The notes: generated by a model not told the origin, from the sequence alone. DNA of 64,000 nucleotides from Brevibacterium yomogidense (GCF_016107685.1 NZ_JABASY010000001.1:1010700-1074699), one strand, 5' to 3'. Counted from the stretch's first letter, positions 50,542 through 59,711 are shown. A program made the numbers and translations.

Positions 50542-51789
50542 GTGAGCGACTTCGAAGGCTACCTGCGTGGGGACCCACGTGCTAAGCGCATTGAGATCGG
50601 CCTTCTCATGGCCGGTCTCGCAACCTTCACTCTGCTCTACGCCACACAGGCGATTCTGCCGTATTTCACCCGGGACTACGGCATCTCGCCCGCAGAAGCT
50701 GCCTTGTCGGTGTCCGCGGCGACCGCGGGGCTGGGTGTGGGGCTGCTCGTCGCGGTGCCTGTGTCGGAGCGAATCGGGCGTGTGCGGCTCATCCGCTGGT
50801 CGCTCCTCATCGCCTCGCTGCTGGCACTCGTCGTCGCCCTCCTGCCGTCGTGGCCGCTGTTCCTGGCTGCACGCTTCCTCATGGGCTTCGTCCTCGCCGG
50901 GCTGCCCGCCACCGCCGCCGTCTACCTCAAGGAGGAGATCCACCCCAGCTACGTGACGGCGGCGACCGGCATCTACATCTTCGGCACGACCCTGGGCGGC
51001 CTGTCCGGCCGCGTGGTCTCCGCACTCACGATCGAGGTCGCGAACCAGTGGGGGTACGACGGCACGGGCGTGCTGAGTGTGTCCCACCTGGCCCTGTTCG
51101 TCACCGCAGTCCTCGCCGTGGGCTGCGCGGTGGGCTGCTGGGCGCTGCTGCCCGAATCCCGCGGGTTCGTCCCCCACTTCGACTCGCTGCGGGAGCTGCT
51201 GAGGAAGTTCGGGCGAGCGTTCCGGGACCCCGTCCTCGTGGGGCTCTACGCGATCGGCGGGCTGGGGATGGGCACCTTCGTGGGCGCGTTCAATTCGCTC
51301 GCGTTCCGGCTGGAGGCGGCCCCCTACCTGCTGTCCGTCGGAGCGATGGGACTCATCTACTTCGTCTACCCGATCGCCGGAGTGGGATCGATCGTCGCAG
51401 GGCGCCTGGGCGGCCGGTACAGCCTGCGCGCCGTCATGCCGTACGGGCCCCTCGTCGCCATCATCGGCATCCTGCTCATGGGGCTGCCCCATCTCTTCTG
51501 GATCGTGTTCGGCATCGCGATCCTCTCCGTCGGCTTCTTCATGAGCCACTCCCTGGCGTCCACCTGGGTGGCGCAGCGGGCCAGCGCGTCCGTGGGCGTC
51601 CCTGCCCAAGCCGCCTCGATGTACATGCTCGTCTACTACGCCGGTTCGTCCGTCAACGGGAACCTGGCGCCGCTGGCCTGGGAACTGCGCGGATGGAGCG
51701 GTGTCACCTACCTGAGCCTCGCGTTCATGGGGATCGCGTTCGTCGTGTCCGTGCTGCTCGCGCGGTCACGTCCGATGACACGAGCATGA
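50542..51789 (+). CDS. MFS transporter, YnfM-like exporter
   Basis: This 415-residue protein has twelve membrane segments and begins with LLMAGLATFTLLYATQAILPYF, as in YnfM-type arabinose/drug exporters. The loop motif VPVSERIGRVRLIRW follows the second segment, and KEEIHPSYVTAATGIYIFGTTLGG lies around segment five (given here by its conserved part). GTG 50542 follows TAGGCT (50530-50535) by six bases with no ribosome site, so the transcript is likely leaderless. It is divergent from the M3-YbaK gene with 74 bases between starts. Substrate unknown. Confidence 0.87.
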   Translation: MSDFEGYLRGDPRAKRIEIGLLMAGLATFTLLYATQAILPYFTRDYGISPAEAALSVSAATAGLGVGLLVAVPVSERIGRVRLIRWSLLIASLLALVVALLPSWPLFLAARFLMGFVLAGLPATAAVYLKEEIHPSYVTAATGIYIFGTTLGGLSGRVVSALTIEVANQWGYDGTGVLSVSHLALFVTAVLAVGCAVGCWALLPESRGFVPHFDSLRELLRKFGRAFRDPVLVGLYAIGGLGMGTFVGAFNSLAFRLEAAPYLLSVGAMGLIYFVYPIAGVGSIVAGRLGGRYSLRAVMPYGPLVAIIGILLMGLPHLFWIVFGIAILSVGFFMSHSLASTWVAQRASASVGVPAQAASMYMLVYYAGSSVNGNLAPLAWELRGWSGVTYLSLAFMGIAFVVSVLLARSRPMTRA

Positions 51790-51814
51790 CGAGCTGTGGC
51801 ACGAGCGCGAGGGG

Positions 51815-51870
51815 CAGTGACCCGAGCAGGGCGGGCAGTGACCCGAGCAGGGCGGGCTGAGACCCGAGCG
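51815..51870 (+). repeat. 21-bp tandem repeats after the MFS gene
   Basis: A 21-base unit beginning CAGTGACCCGAGCAGGGCGG occurs twice (51815-51835, 51836-51856), followed by a degenerate third partial copy. Confidence 0.8.
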
Positions 51871-51914
51871 TGAGGGGATGTGCTGTGCGACGATGATTCC
51901 ATCGGTGTCAGTCG

Positions 51915-51975
51915 GCCGGCGAGGACCGGCGAGGACCGGCGAGGACCGGCGAGGGGCCGGCGAGAGACCGGTGAA
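51915..51975 (+). repeat. 10-bp tandem repeats (GAGGACCGGC)
   Basis: Three exact copies at 51921-51950 are flanked by diverged copies (GAGGGGCCGGC, GAGAGACCGG). CCGGC arms allow alternative hairpins. It ends about 55 bases before the next gene. Confidence 0.8.
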
Positions 51976-52028
51976 GCCGGAGTCAGGAAGACCGTCCCGC
52001 GGTCGGGGCGGCGGAAGAGGGAAACGCC

Positions 52029-52442
52029 ATGAGGATCGAACTCACCAGCATCTTCGTCGACGATCAGAATGAGGCACGGACCTTCTACACGGAGGTCCTG
52101 GGGTTCGAGGTCCGCCACGACGCCCCCATGGGAGACGGAGTCTTCTGGCTGACCGTCGTCTCACCCGAACGTCCCGACGGTCCGGAGCTCCTCCTGGAGC
52201 CCAGCGGGCATCCTGCGGTGGGGCCGTACCGGGAGGCGCTCGTCGCGGACGGGATCCCCCTTGCACAGCTGGCGGTCGACGACGTGCACGCGGAGGTCGA
52301 ACGGCTGCGCGGCCGCGGAGTCACCATCACACAGGAGCCGACGGACATCGGGACGGCGGTCTTCGCGGTCTTCGACGACACGTGCGGCAACCTCGTCCAG
52401 CTGCTCGAGACGAAGCCGGACACGAGCGCCGATGGAGGGTGA
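52029..52442 (+). CDS. VOC-family (glyoxalase-like) protein
   Basis: This 137-residue protein is one vicinal-oxygen-chelate unit pair: IELTSIFVDDQNEARTFYTEVLGFEV then FWLTVVSPERPDGPELLLEPS and ELERLRGRGV-like EVERLRGRGVTITQEP, ending DDTCGNLVQLLE. The family holds glyoxalases, dioxygenases and antibiotic-binding proteins; the metal positions here do not point to one reaction. ATG 52029 has GGAAGAGGGAAA upstream. The next gene starts six bases after its stop. Confidence 0.87.
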   Translation: MRIELTSIFVDDQNEARTFYTEVLGFEVRHDAPMGDGVFWLTVVSPERPDGPELLLEPSGHPAVGPYREALVADGIPLAQLAVDDVHAEVERLRGRGVTITQEPTDIGTAVFAVFDDTCGNLVQLLETKPDTSADGG

Positions 52443-52448
52443 TTCCTG

Positions 52449-52910
52449 ATGCTGTGGCTGCTGCCCCGACTGGTGGGGCTCTTTCTCGCAGTCGCAGTGT
52501 GTGCGGCCGTCGTCATCGCGGGCGTGGTGATGATCCGACGCAATCGCGAGCTCATCCGTACCGGCATCCCGGTGCGCTCCACCGTGGTCAGTGTCCGTAC
52601 ACAGTCGGTCGACTCCGCGTACGCCTACCACCCGACGGTTCGGTACACGCTGCACGGCATGCTGTGGGAGTCCACACCCGCGCTCGGCCAGCATTCGATG
52701 AAGACGAAGGGCTTCTGGAGGACTCACCGGTCAGGTGAGCAGTTCATCGGGATGCCGCTTGATGTGTACGTCGACCCGATGAACCCGGCCGTCTCGACGG
52801 TGCCGGGGCACAGCAGGCTGGGGATCTTCCTCGTCGTCATCGGATCCGTCTTCGGCGGACTCATCCTGCTGTTCAGCCTCATCGGTCTGCTGATCGCCTT
52901 CGTGCGCTGA
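52449..52910 (+). CDS. DUF3592 membrane protein
   Basis: This 153-residue protein has a membrane segment at each end (about 5-28 and 124-150) and a beta-rich middle of DUF3592 type: GIPVRSTVVSVRTQS, YHPTVRYTLHG and IGMPLDVYVDPMNP. Function is unknown for the family. It is probably cotranscribed with the VOC gene; the ATG 52449 has GGAGGG in the previous gene end. Confidence 0.82.
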   Translation: MLWLLPRLVGLFLAVAVCAAVVIAGVVMIRRNRELIRTGIPVRSTVVSVRTQSVDSAYAYHPTVRYTLHGMLWESTPALGQHSMKTKGFWRTHRSGEQFIGMPLDVYVDPMNPAVSTVPGHSRLGIFLVVIGSVFGGLILLFSLIGLLIAFVR

Positions 52911-53028
52911 CGACGTGACGACGCCCTGAGGCGTCCCACTCGTCCCAGCGGACCCGCCTCGCACGGTAGAGGAGAGGGCGCTGCCTCCGGACGCCGACGT
53001 TCACGGGGAACACCTCGAGGAGAGGGCC

Positions 53029-54669
53029 TCAGTGATCGTGGCCGGTCGACTTGAGGGCGTCGAGAGCCTCCTGCGTGGTCACATCCACCGTGAAGTGGCC
53101 CATCATGCCGTCATCCTCGTGGAGCATGAGGTGGCAGTGGAACATGTACGGCAAGTGCGAATCATCGTCGTCGTGCGACGGGAACGCGACCGCGATCCGT
53201 ATGTCGCGCTGCGGCGGGGTGTAGACGGTGTCCTTCCACCCGGCAAGCTCTGGTGGAGGCGCCTGCCCGCCGATGTCGAGGATCCGGAACTGCGCGTTGT
53301 GGATGTGGAAGTTGTGCGGTGACGAGTCGAGGTTGCTCACCTGCCAGATCTCCGGCCGGTGCGACTCCGACTCCAGGTCGATGCGACCCATGTCCATCGA
53401 CTTGCCGTTGATCTGCCGGCCCCGCAGGTTGAACTGCCGCTGCTGGCCGCCTTCCACCACGTCAGGCATGTCGACGAGGGTCGCCGGCAGGGACAGGGCG
53501 TCGATCGACGCGGGTCCGCCGCCGGAGTCCTCACCGTCACCGCTCGCATCACCGCCACCGGCACCACTGCGCTCCAGGCGGAGGATCGTGAACTCGTCCT
53601 CACCGCCGACGGCCTCATAGTCCGCGACGTTGCCGAGCTCCGGCTGCGCGGAGACGAGCGTGACCCCGTCGTCAGGGACCTCGACGAGCACTTCCGCGCG
53701 TTCGGCAGGTGACAGGCTCAGAGATTCGACCTCCACCGGAGCCTCAAGCAGGCCGCCGTCCGTGCCGATGAGCGTGAGGGGAGCCCCCGAGTCCAGACGC
53801 AGGCCGTAGGAGCGCGCCTGCGACCCGTTCAGCAGCCGCAGCCGCAGCACACGCCGGTCCGTCGTATGGACGGCACCCACCGCACCGTTCGCCATGACGG
53901 TCTTGCCCAGCAGACCCACTTCGGAGTTGAAGTTGTGGCCGAGCATCTCGCCGTCTTCCGTGATCCGCATGTCCTGGATGACGACCGGGATGTCGTCCAC
54001 CCCGTACTCGTGGGGCAGGGCGGCGAGGACCTCAGCGGAAGGGGAGGGGGCCTCGGCGGGGGAGGGGACGGCGTCCCCGGACACGGTGCCGGGGGTGTGG
54101 CCGTCCGCATCGTCCAGGATGACCATGCCGGCAAGGCCGCGGCGCACCTGCTGGGCAGTGATCTCGTGCGGGTGCGGGTGGTACCAGAGGGTCGCGGGCG
54201 GCTGGTCGGGCGTGAACGTGACCGTTCGCGTCTCGCCGGGCATGACCGGTTCGTGCGGACCGCCGTCCGCGTGCGCGGGGACGAGCATGCCGTGCCAATG
54301 GACGGTCGTCTCCTCGTCCGTGTCGTTCGTGATGACCGCCTCGATGGTCCGTCCGCGCTGCATGCGGATGGTGGGGCCCAGGTAATCGCCGTTGTAGCCC
54401 CACGTGTCCGTCGTGACACCGGGCAGGAACTCCATGGTTCCCCGCGCGGCGGTGAGTTCGAAGCGGCCGTCCGCGTCCGGTTCCAGGAGGGGCGGGATGG
54501 GGAGGGGGCTGCCGGAAGCGTCGACGGGCACCTCGGTCTCCGTGGAGCAGGAGGCGAGCACCGGCGCGAGCACACCGATGCTGAGCAGCGCACCGCTCGC
54601 CCGCAGCAGGCCACGGCGATCGAGTGTGCGTCCGCGGTCCGGCGAGGGCGAACGAAGATGAGCGGACAT
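53029..54669 (-). CDS. Multicopper oxidase, Tat-type lipoprotein
   Basis: This 546-residue enzyme has a leader with twin arginines (DRRGLLRASG, 17-26) and a lipobox LASC (Cys41), so it is exported folded and tethered to the membrane. Cupredoxin copper ligands are all visible: TVHWHGM, LWYHPHPHE, PHNFHIHNAQF and the type 1/3 cluster MFHCHLMLHEDDGMM. It is close in layout to CueO/bilirubin-oxidase-like enzymes that oxidise Cu(I) or phenols with O2. ATG 54669 follows GACAAT by seven bases, so the message is probably leaderless. It may protect against copper; no copper pump or regulator is in the window. The next gene is divergent. Confidence 0.92.
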   Translation of the reverse strand: MSAHLRSPSPDRGRTLDRRGLLRASGALLSIGVLAPVLASCSTETEVPVDASGSPLPIPPLLEPDADGRFELTAARGTMEFLPGVTTDTWGYNGDYLGPTIRMQRGRTIEAVITNDTDEETTVHWHGMLVPAHADGGPHEPVMPGETRTVTFTPDQPPATLWYHPHPHEITAQQVRRGLAGMVILDDADGHTPGTVSGDAVPSPAEAPSPSAEVLAALPHEYGVDDIPVVIQDMRITEDGEMLGHNFNSEVGLLGKTVMANGAVGAVHTTDRRVLRLRLLNGSQARSYGLRLDSGAPLTLIGTDGGLLEAPVEVESLSLSPAERAEVLVEVPDDGVTLVSAQPELGNVADYEAVGGEDEFTILRLERSGAGGGDASGDGEDSGGGPASIDALSLPATLVDMPDVVEGGQQRQFNLRGRQINGKSMDMGRIDLESESHRPEIWQVSNLDSSPHNFHIHNAQFRILDIGGQAPPPELAGWKDTVYTPPQRDIRIAVAFPSHDDDDSHLPYMFHCHLMLHEDDGMMGHFTVDVTTQEALDALKSTGHDH

Positions 54670-54860
54670 GACCACCATTGTCCCGCTCCAGCCGGTGTCT
54701 CGCAGAACGTTGCCCACCGTGAGACTGACCGGACCAGTGGGCAGACCGCTCAGCAGCACTCCGCCGGACGCATTGTGACCCATAGCACGCGCGCGTAGGC
54801 TGGAAGGAGACGTCGACGGCGACGAGGGACGTGCCGATGACGATGCGCCGAGGAGGAGCC

Positions 54861-55268
54861 ATGACTGTCCACACAGCAGCACTCGAAGCTGCACCGACGA
54901 TCGAGGGGGAGGATTTCTCCCGCGTCGCGTTCACCCAGGAGGCTGTGGATCTGCTGGTTCGGCTCATCGACCGCAATGGCCCCGTCATGTTCCACCAGTC
55001 GGGCGGATGCTGCGACGGCTCGTCGCCCATGTGCTACCCGGAGGGCGACTTCCTCACCGGTGACGCAGACGTCCGACTGGGGGCTTTCGAGGTGCCACTG
55101 GAGGACGGAACGACCAGCAGCGTCGACTTCTGGATGTCCGTCGAGCAGTTCGAGTACTGGAAGCACACCCACCTGACGATCGATGCGATCGACGGGCGCG
55201 GTTCAGGCTTCAGCCTCGAGGGTCCGGAGGGGAAGCGGTTCCTCACCCGCTCGCGACTGTTCGAGTGA
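54861..55268 (+). CDS. DUF779 protein
   Basis: This 135-residue protein shows the DUF779 pattern: a helix (FTQEAVDLLVRLIDRNG), then VMFHQSGGCCDGSSPMCYPEGDF with three close cysteines, and FWMSVEQFEYWKHTHLTIDA. The family is often encoded beside aldehyde dehydrogenases; here none is adjacent. The cysteine cluster suggests metal or redox binding, but the function is not known. ATG 54861 has GAGGAGGAGCC directly upstream. Confidence 0.88.
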   Translation: MTVHTAALEAAPTIEGEDFSRVAFTQEAVDLLVRLIDRNGPVMFHQSGGCCDGSSPMCYPEGDFLTGDADVRLGAFEVPLEDGTTSSVDFWMSVEQFEYWKHTHLTIDAIDGRGSGFSLEGPEGKRFLTRSRLFE

Positions 55269-55331
55269 GGCGCGTGCTGACCAGGAGACGCGTGCTGACC
55301 GACGCTCGCCACGGCCCCCGCCGCATCACTG

Positions 55332-57026
55332 TCAGCTCAGCGCAGACAGCTCCTGCCAGTCGTCCCACGAGTACACCCAGTCGGAGATGTCGCTGTGCTC
55401 GGTCGTGAGGTCGACGGATGATCCGGTGATCTCGACGGGGTCGCCGTGGAGCGCCATGTCGAAATACTCCTTGGCCCGGTCCGTCGACAGGTTGATGCAG
55501 CCGTGGGACACGTTCGCGCTGCCCTGCACTCCCACCGACCACGGTGCGGCGTGGACGAATTCGCCGTTGTTGTGGATGCGGACGGCCCAGTTGACGTCCG
55601 TCTCGTAGTTCCACTGCTCCGAGGTCATCGTGTAGAACTCGTGCTTCGCCATGACGACGTGGGTGCCGTTGTACGACGGGGCTTTCGCGGATCCCAGTGA
55701 GGTCGGCCAGTCGGCGATCTCCTCGCCGTCGCGTTCGATCGTCATGCGGTGGGTCGAGGCGTCTGCGACGACCCGCTGGTCGCGGCCCACCTCGAACGAC
55801 AGTTCCACGTCCTCCTTGCCGTACCAGCGCGGCGAGTACTCGACGCCCTCGAGCGGCATGTTCACCTCGACGTTCACGTGCGCGGGCCAGAACTCCTTGG
55901 GCCGGTAGTGGACGCGGCTGATGCCGTCCGTGTCGTAGAGCCAGCCCCAGGAGCCTTCGACGTCGACGGGTTCGCCGTCCTCGTCGGTCACGTCGACGCT
56001 CAGGCGCGCTTCGATCGCTGCGCGCGCGTCTTCCGGGATCGTCGAGTTGAACATGACGACGATCGGCGCGCCGATGCCCACTGTCTGGTCGTCCGCGATC
56101 GCGGTCTTCGCGGTGAGCTCTTCCTGTGCGGTGGTCGCCGGGGTCGAGACGGTACCGGTCGCGGTGTGCTCGGCGCCGTCGGGGGACACCGTCGTCGCCT
56201 CCCATTCGTAGGTCGCGCCCGTCACCAGGTCGACCGACGATTCCCACTCCGTGCCAGTCGACTCCGCGGATCCGCCGCCGTCGGCCTCCCCGGAGTCGTC
56301 CGCTCCCGAGGTCGCAGAGCCATCCGCTCCCGAGGTGCCGGTCGCGTTATCGGCCGAGGAGCCGGTCTCGGCATCTCCCGAGGCCCCCGCGTCGTCACCC
56401 GAGGTCTCTTCGTTCCCGCCTTCGGTGTCCACAAGACCGTGGGTCGGTTTCGTGGTGCCGCCGGCGACGGCCTCGTCCGTGGTCCCTGAGCTGTCTGCGT
56501 TCGCGTCGTCAGGGTTCGTCGAGTCGCCGTCTGCGGAGTTCGCATCGCCGGGAGCGTCGGTCGAGTCGCTGTCAGTGCCTGCTCCCGTCGGGAAGGTGCC
56601 GGTGTCGACGGGGACGCTGTCGTGGTCGGCGTCGATGAGGCGGACCTCGACGAACTCCCCGCCGTCGACCGCGAGCGCCAGCTTCTCGCCCGCGTCGACC
56701 GTGATGCTGTCGCTCGCGCCAGTGCCGTTTGCAGGGCTGGTGCTTTCGGCAGCGTCGGCGCTGTCTGCGGAGTCGGCGCCGGCGGAGGGGGCGGCGTCAG
56801 CGGCGGCTGTGTCCTGGTCCGGTGCGGTGTCCTGGTGCTGTGCGGCGTCCGAGTCAGTGTCTGCCACGGCGTCGTTGACGACGGAGACGACGGGCGCGGG
56901 AGCGGTCGAAGCGGTGCCGTCGGGAGCGGACGGGTCGGTCGGATTCGTCGATCCGGGGGTGCAGCCGGACAGGATGAGGGCGGCAAGGCCCGTGGTAGCA
57001 AGAGCGGACATGGCACGACGGCGCAC
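55332..57026 (-). CDS. L,D-transpeptidase (YkuD) lipoprotein
   Basis: This 564-residue protein makes 3-3 cross-links in peptidoglycan or attaches proteins to it. It has a lipobox (ILSGC, Cys22), a long A/D/S/T-rich spacer (about 25-230), an Ig-like domain of the actinobacterial Ldt type (about 270-410: IGAPIVVMFNSTIPEDARAA) and a YkuD domain with the active site VSHGCINLS (Cys510). GTG 57026 has GGAGG five bases upstream and gives a standard lipoprotein leader; the frame is open further upstream without support. Confidence 0.93.
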   Translation of the reverse strand: MRRRAMSALATTGLAALILSGCTPGSTNPTDPSAPDGTASTAPAPVVSVVNDAVADTDSDAAQHQDTAPDQDTAAADAAPSAGADSADSADAAESTSPANGTGASDSITVDAGEKLALAVDGGEFVEVRLIDADHDSVPVDTGTFPTGAGTDSDSTDAPGDANSADGDSTNPDDANADSSGTTDEAVAGGTTKPTHGLVDTEGGNEETSGDDAGASGDAETGSSADNATGTSGADGSATSGADDSGEADGGGSAESTGTEWESSVDLVTGATYEWEATTVSPDGAEHTATGTVSTPATTAQEELTAKTAIADDQTVGIGAPIVVMFNSTIPEDARAAIEARLSVDVTDEDGEPVDVEGSWGWLYDTDGISRVHYRPKEFWPAHVNVEVNMPLEGVEYSPRWYGKEDVELSFEVGRDQRVVADASTHRMTIERDGEEIADWPTSLGSAKAPSYNGTHVVMAKHEFYTMTSEQWNYETDVNWAVRIHNNGEFVHAAPWSVGVQGSANVSHGCINLSTDRAKEYFDMALHGDPVEITGSSVDLTTEHSDISDWVYSWDDWQELSALS

Positions 57027-57322
57027 GAAGACCTCCGGGAAGAATGGGACTCTTCGGATGGTACGACGCTTCTTCCCCGCCATCCTGCGGGTCGTGGCTG
57101 CTGAGGAGGGTCTCAGAGGGCGAGTCAGGTTTCGAACGTGCAACCCCCGTCACACCCGCCTGCCTGACCAGCGGCGATGGAGTGCCGTTTGCGGCATCGC
57201 ATGTTGCCGAATTGTAACCCGCCGGTACGTGATCAGAATGAACGGAAAGAGGCCGACCGGTGGGCTCGACTGCAGTGATGGAGGGTGCCGGGAGTGGGCA
57301 GGTGCCGGCGCACGCGTGCGAT

Positions 57323-57351
57323 TTCGCCTCCGGGGAAGAGTCCGGTAGAGT
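57323..57351 (+). promoter_or_regulatory. Putative promoter of tRNA-Ser(GGA)
   Basis: TTCGCC (57323-57328), 17 bases, TAGAGT (57346-57351). Transcription would begin near the first tRNA base at 57359. Confidence 0.45.
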
Positions 57352-57358
57352 CATCGGC

Positions 57359-57443
57359 GGAGGATTCGCCTAGCGGCCTATGGCGCACGCCTGGAACGCG
57401 TGTTGGGTTCACGCCCTCAGGGGTTCAAATCCCCTATCCTCCG
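57359..57443 (+). tRNA. tRNA-Ser (anticodon GGA), attachment site of the element
   Basis: Acceptor arms GGAGGAT and ATCCTCC (57436-57442) pair fully, G57443 is the discriminator. The anticodon stem CACGC/GCGTG encloses CTGGAAC with anticodon GGA; a long variable arm fits tRNA-Ser. The integrase gene of a phage-like element lies 86 bases beyond its 3' end, so this gene's 3' half is the probable integration site and the tRNA is kept whole. Confidence 0.95.
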
Positions 57444-57450
57444 CAGTTAG

Positions 57451-57497
57451 GGTCCGGCTCTCACCTGGGATTACTCGGGTGGGGGCCGGATCTTTTT
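57451..57497 (+). terminator. Terminator after tRNA-Ser(GGA)
   Basis: GTCCGGCTCTCACC and GGGTGGGGGCCGGAT pair imperfectly over about ten bases of loop, followed by CTTTTT. It may serve the tRNA and, reversed, the integrase. Confidence 0.75.
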
Positions 57498-57528
57498 GTG
57501 CGTGTTGTGCTCGTTCATGTGCTCCGCC

Positions 57529-58740
57529 CTACTTTTCGCCCTGCATGAGCATGGAGAGTCGTTCTACCGCATCGGCCTGCATGGAGGGGAGGACGTGGGA
57601 GTAGGTGTCCATCGTGATCCCGATCGTCGAGTGCCCCAGCCGCTCCTGGACCACTCGAGGGTGCACCCCGAGCTGAAGGAGCATCGTCGCGTGGGTGTGA
57701 CGCAGCTCGTGCAGCGTGATCGTCGGAACGTCGATGTCCTCTTGCGCTCGCTTCACTCGAGTTCTCCACCGCCGTGAGACCTCGTTAGGAGACCGACTGC
57801 CGCCCATGTTGTTCCCGAACACCAGCCCGTCGGGACGTGCGTAGTCGAGACTGATCTGCGACCGCAGCGACCTCCACTCAGCTAGCAGCGTCGCAAGTGC
57901 GTTGTCGATGTCGATGACCCGGGACTTGCCGGACTTCGGGCTCTTGAACTCGTCGCGAGCCTCTGTGTCGAGTGCCCGCCTCACCGAGATCCTGTTGTCG
58001 GCTACGTCCTTCCACTGCAGGGCGAGCACTTCAGACCGCCGCATTCCGGTCCCCGCGACCGTCGCCCACATGGTGTAGAAGTCGTCCTCATAGGAGTGTC
58101 GGGACCAGTCGAGGAAAGCGCGGAGTTCGTCTGCGGTCCACACCCTGATCTCGTCCTGAGCTGCGCGCACCTGGCGCTGTGTCGGTGGCCTCACGCTGGG
58201 AGACTTCGCGGGATTAGACCGAAGCCACCCGTCGATCACCGCGGACCCGAGAAGCGATGACATCGTGACGTGAACCTTGTTGATGGTGTTGGCTGACAGC
58301 CCTTCACCTTTCCGCTTCGGGTCGAGGCGCCCGGACTTCTCGAGGGTGGCGTACAGGCGAGATATGTCGCTGGGCGTGATCGTGTCGAGTCGTCGAGATC
58401 CCAGCCGGGGGATGACGTGGCGGAGCAACCTGCGGTATCCGGCGATTGTGGATGATGCGAGCCTGAGTCCGTCGATCCACTGGTCCGCGTATACGGCGAG
58501 TGTCGGGGACGTGCGGGTGGTGACGGGCTCATGCCCTCGCCGAGCGTCCGAGAGGGCATCCTGTGCGTCCTGGGGGTCGGTGTACCCACCCTTACCGATG
58601 CGCGTTAGGTCGCTGTTCGGGTCGCCAGCATTCTCGGGCACCCATAGCTGCCACCGCCATCGTTCTTGTTTGCCGCTCTTGTTCTTGTAGGTGTACTTCG
58701 ACACGCTGCCCTCGAACGAGCGGACGACTCGCCTATTCAA
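57529..58740 (-). CDS. Tyrosine site-specific integrase
   Basis: This 403-residue recombinase inserts and excises the element at the tRNA-Ser gene. The catalytic set is complete: Arg234 (GTGMRRSE), Lys near 266-272 (FKSPKSGKSR), His344-x2-Arg347 (LHELRHTH), His370 (LGHSTIG) and the nucleophile Tyr380 (MDTYSHV). Residues 1-75 form an arm-binding-type N-terminus (WRWQLWVPENAG), and 78-175 the core-binding SAM-like domain. Its start overlaps the end of the repressor gene by eight bases, so the two are cotranscribed. Confidence 0.97.
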   Translation of the reverse strand: MNRRVVRSFEGSVSKYTYKNKSGKQERWRWQLWVPENAGDPNSDLTRIGKGGYTDPQDAQDALSDARRGHEPVTTRTSPTLAVYADQWIDGLRLASSTIAGYRRLLRHVIPRLGSRRLDTITPSDISRLYATLEKSGRLDPKRKGEGLSANTINKVHVTMSSLLGSAVIDGWLRSNPAKSPSVRPPTQRQVRAAQDEIRVWTADELRAFLDWSRHSYEDDFYTMWATVAGTGMRRSEVLALQWKDVADNRISVRRALDTEARDEFKSPKSGKSRVIDIDNALATLLAEWRSLRSQISLDYARPDGLVFGNNMGGSRSPNEVSRRWRTRVKRAQEDIDVPTITLHELRHTHATMLLQLGVHPRVVQERLGHSTIGITMDTYSHVLPSMQADAVERLSMLMQGEK

Positions 58741-59365
58741 AGGTGATCCCGTTGTCGGCTGCGCCTATCTCATCACAGACTCGACGGATCGCGTCAAGGA
58801 TGCGCGTCTCGTCCGTGTCGGTCGATGATGCCGCGGCCACCTCGCTATCGAACTCTTGCACCGCGTCCCCGCTTACTCCGAGCGCGCGGAGCCAATCGGC
58901 CAAAGGGTATCGGGAGTCGTCGAGCATGTCCTCGATGAAGTGCATGAGCGCCTCCCGCTCGACAACGACTGTGACATTGGTGTCGGTGCTGCTGTTCGCG
59001 TAATAGGCGCTGTTCGCGATCCGCATGTTGGACTTCGCCCGCGTCAACTGGCGGACATATGACCGCACTTCACGGCTGATCTCGTTGTGCTGGTCTTGCG
59101 CAAGTCGCGTTACCGCTTCTGTTGCGCCAAGGCGGCGCCCGGGGCGCACGGAATCTAGGTCGATGTCGAGGAGCTCTGCGACTGCGTAGAGCTCTTCGGT
59201 TTTGAGCTTGCGCCCTCCGTACTCGACCTTCGCCCATGTCGCACCGGATATCTGAATCCCCTTGTACTCAAGGTGGCGACTCATGTCATCTCGCGTCCAC
59301 CCGAGCTGCTCTCTGCGCGAGCGGATCGTATCGAGGAGGCGGCGCTCCATATCTCCAGAATCCAT
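58733..59365 (-). CDS. XRE-type repressor of the element
   Basis: This 210-residue protein has an N-terminal HTH (about 10-65: LDTIRSRREQLGWTRDDMSRHLEYKG, ISGATWAKVEYGGRKLKTEELYAVAELL given by its parts) and a C-terminal helical region with no protease motif. Its position, divergent from the excisionase gene and upstream of the integrase, fits the lysogeny repressor. ATG 59365 lies just after GATACG with no ribosome site, so it may be leaderless. A second ATG five codons in is an alternative. Confidence 0.82.
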   Translation of the reverse strand: MDSGDMERRLLDTIRSRREQLGWTRDDMSRHLEYKGIQISGATWAKVEYGGRKLKTEELYAVAELLDIDLDSVRPGRRLGATEAVTRLAQDQHNEISREVRSYVRQLTRAKSNMRIANSAYYANSSTDTNVTVVVEREALMHFIEDMLDDSRYPLADWLRALGVSGDAVQEFDSEVAAASSTDTDETRILDAIRRVCDEIGAADNGITFE

Positions 59366-59531
59366 GACCGCAACGTATCACAAAGGTAAAGCATGTGCCT
59401 CGACACGCCCAAAACCGTCATCCGCACTGGGATGTTCTTGAATGATGTGCGAGAATGGGTAACGTAGTTGGAAGAACACGGGAGCCGCGACTAGCAGCTC
59501 AGCAAATCAGTCATGTCCGAAGGAGAAGACC
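59366..59531. promoter_or_regulatory. Divergent switch region of the element
   Basis: The 166 bases between repressor and excisionase starts should hold the divergent promoters and operators. TTTACC...GATACG on the minus strand fits the repressor promoter, and GGGTAACGT near 59458 lies before the rightward genes. I see no obvious long palindrome. Confidence 0.45.
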
Positions 59532-59711
59532 ATGACCACGAAGACCAGCCCCACGATGTCTGTGCGCGAGACCGCAGACCTTATGGACCTCGACCCGCGC
59601 ACCGTAGGCAAGGCGATCGACGAGGGGACGATCCCCGCGATCAAGATTGGGCGCCGCATCCTCGTCCTCCGCGAACCGCTCATGCGGATGCTGTCAGGGG
59701 AGGCGGCGTGA
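59532..59711 (+). CDS. Excisionase-family DNA-binding protein
   Basis: This 59-residue protein is one MerR/excisionase-type helix-turn-helix: MSVRETADLMDLDPRTVGKAI, then EGTIPAIKIGRRILVLREPL. Such proteins steer integrase toward excision or control early genes. ATG 59532 has AAGGAGAAGA upstream. Its TGA overlaps the next start (GTGA at 59708). Confidence 0.85.
   Translation: MTTKTSPTMSVRETADLMDLDPRTVGKAIDEGTIPAIKIGRRILVLREPLMRMLSGEAA

Noticed and set aside
48389..50545. 718-codon open frame on the plus strand across the M3 gene
   Set aside because: Antisense to the peptidase with its HEFGH motif; no coding features of its own.
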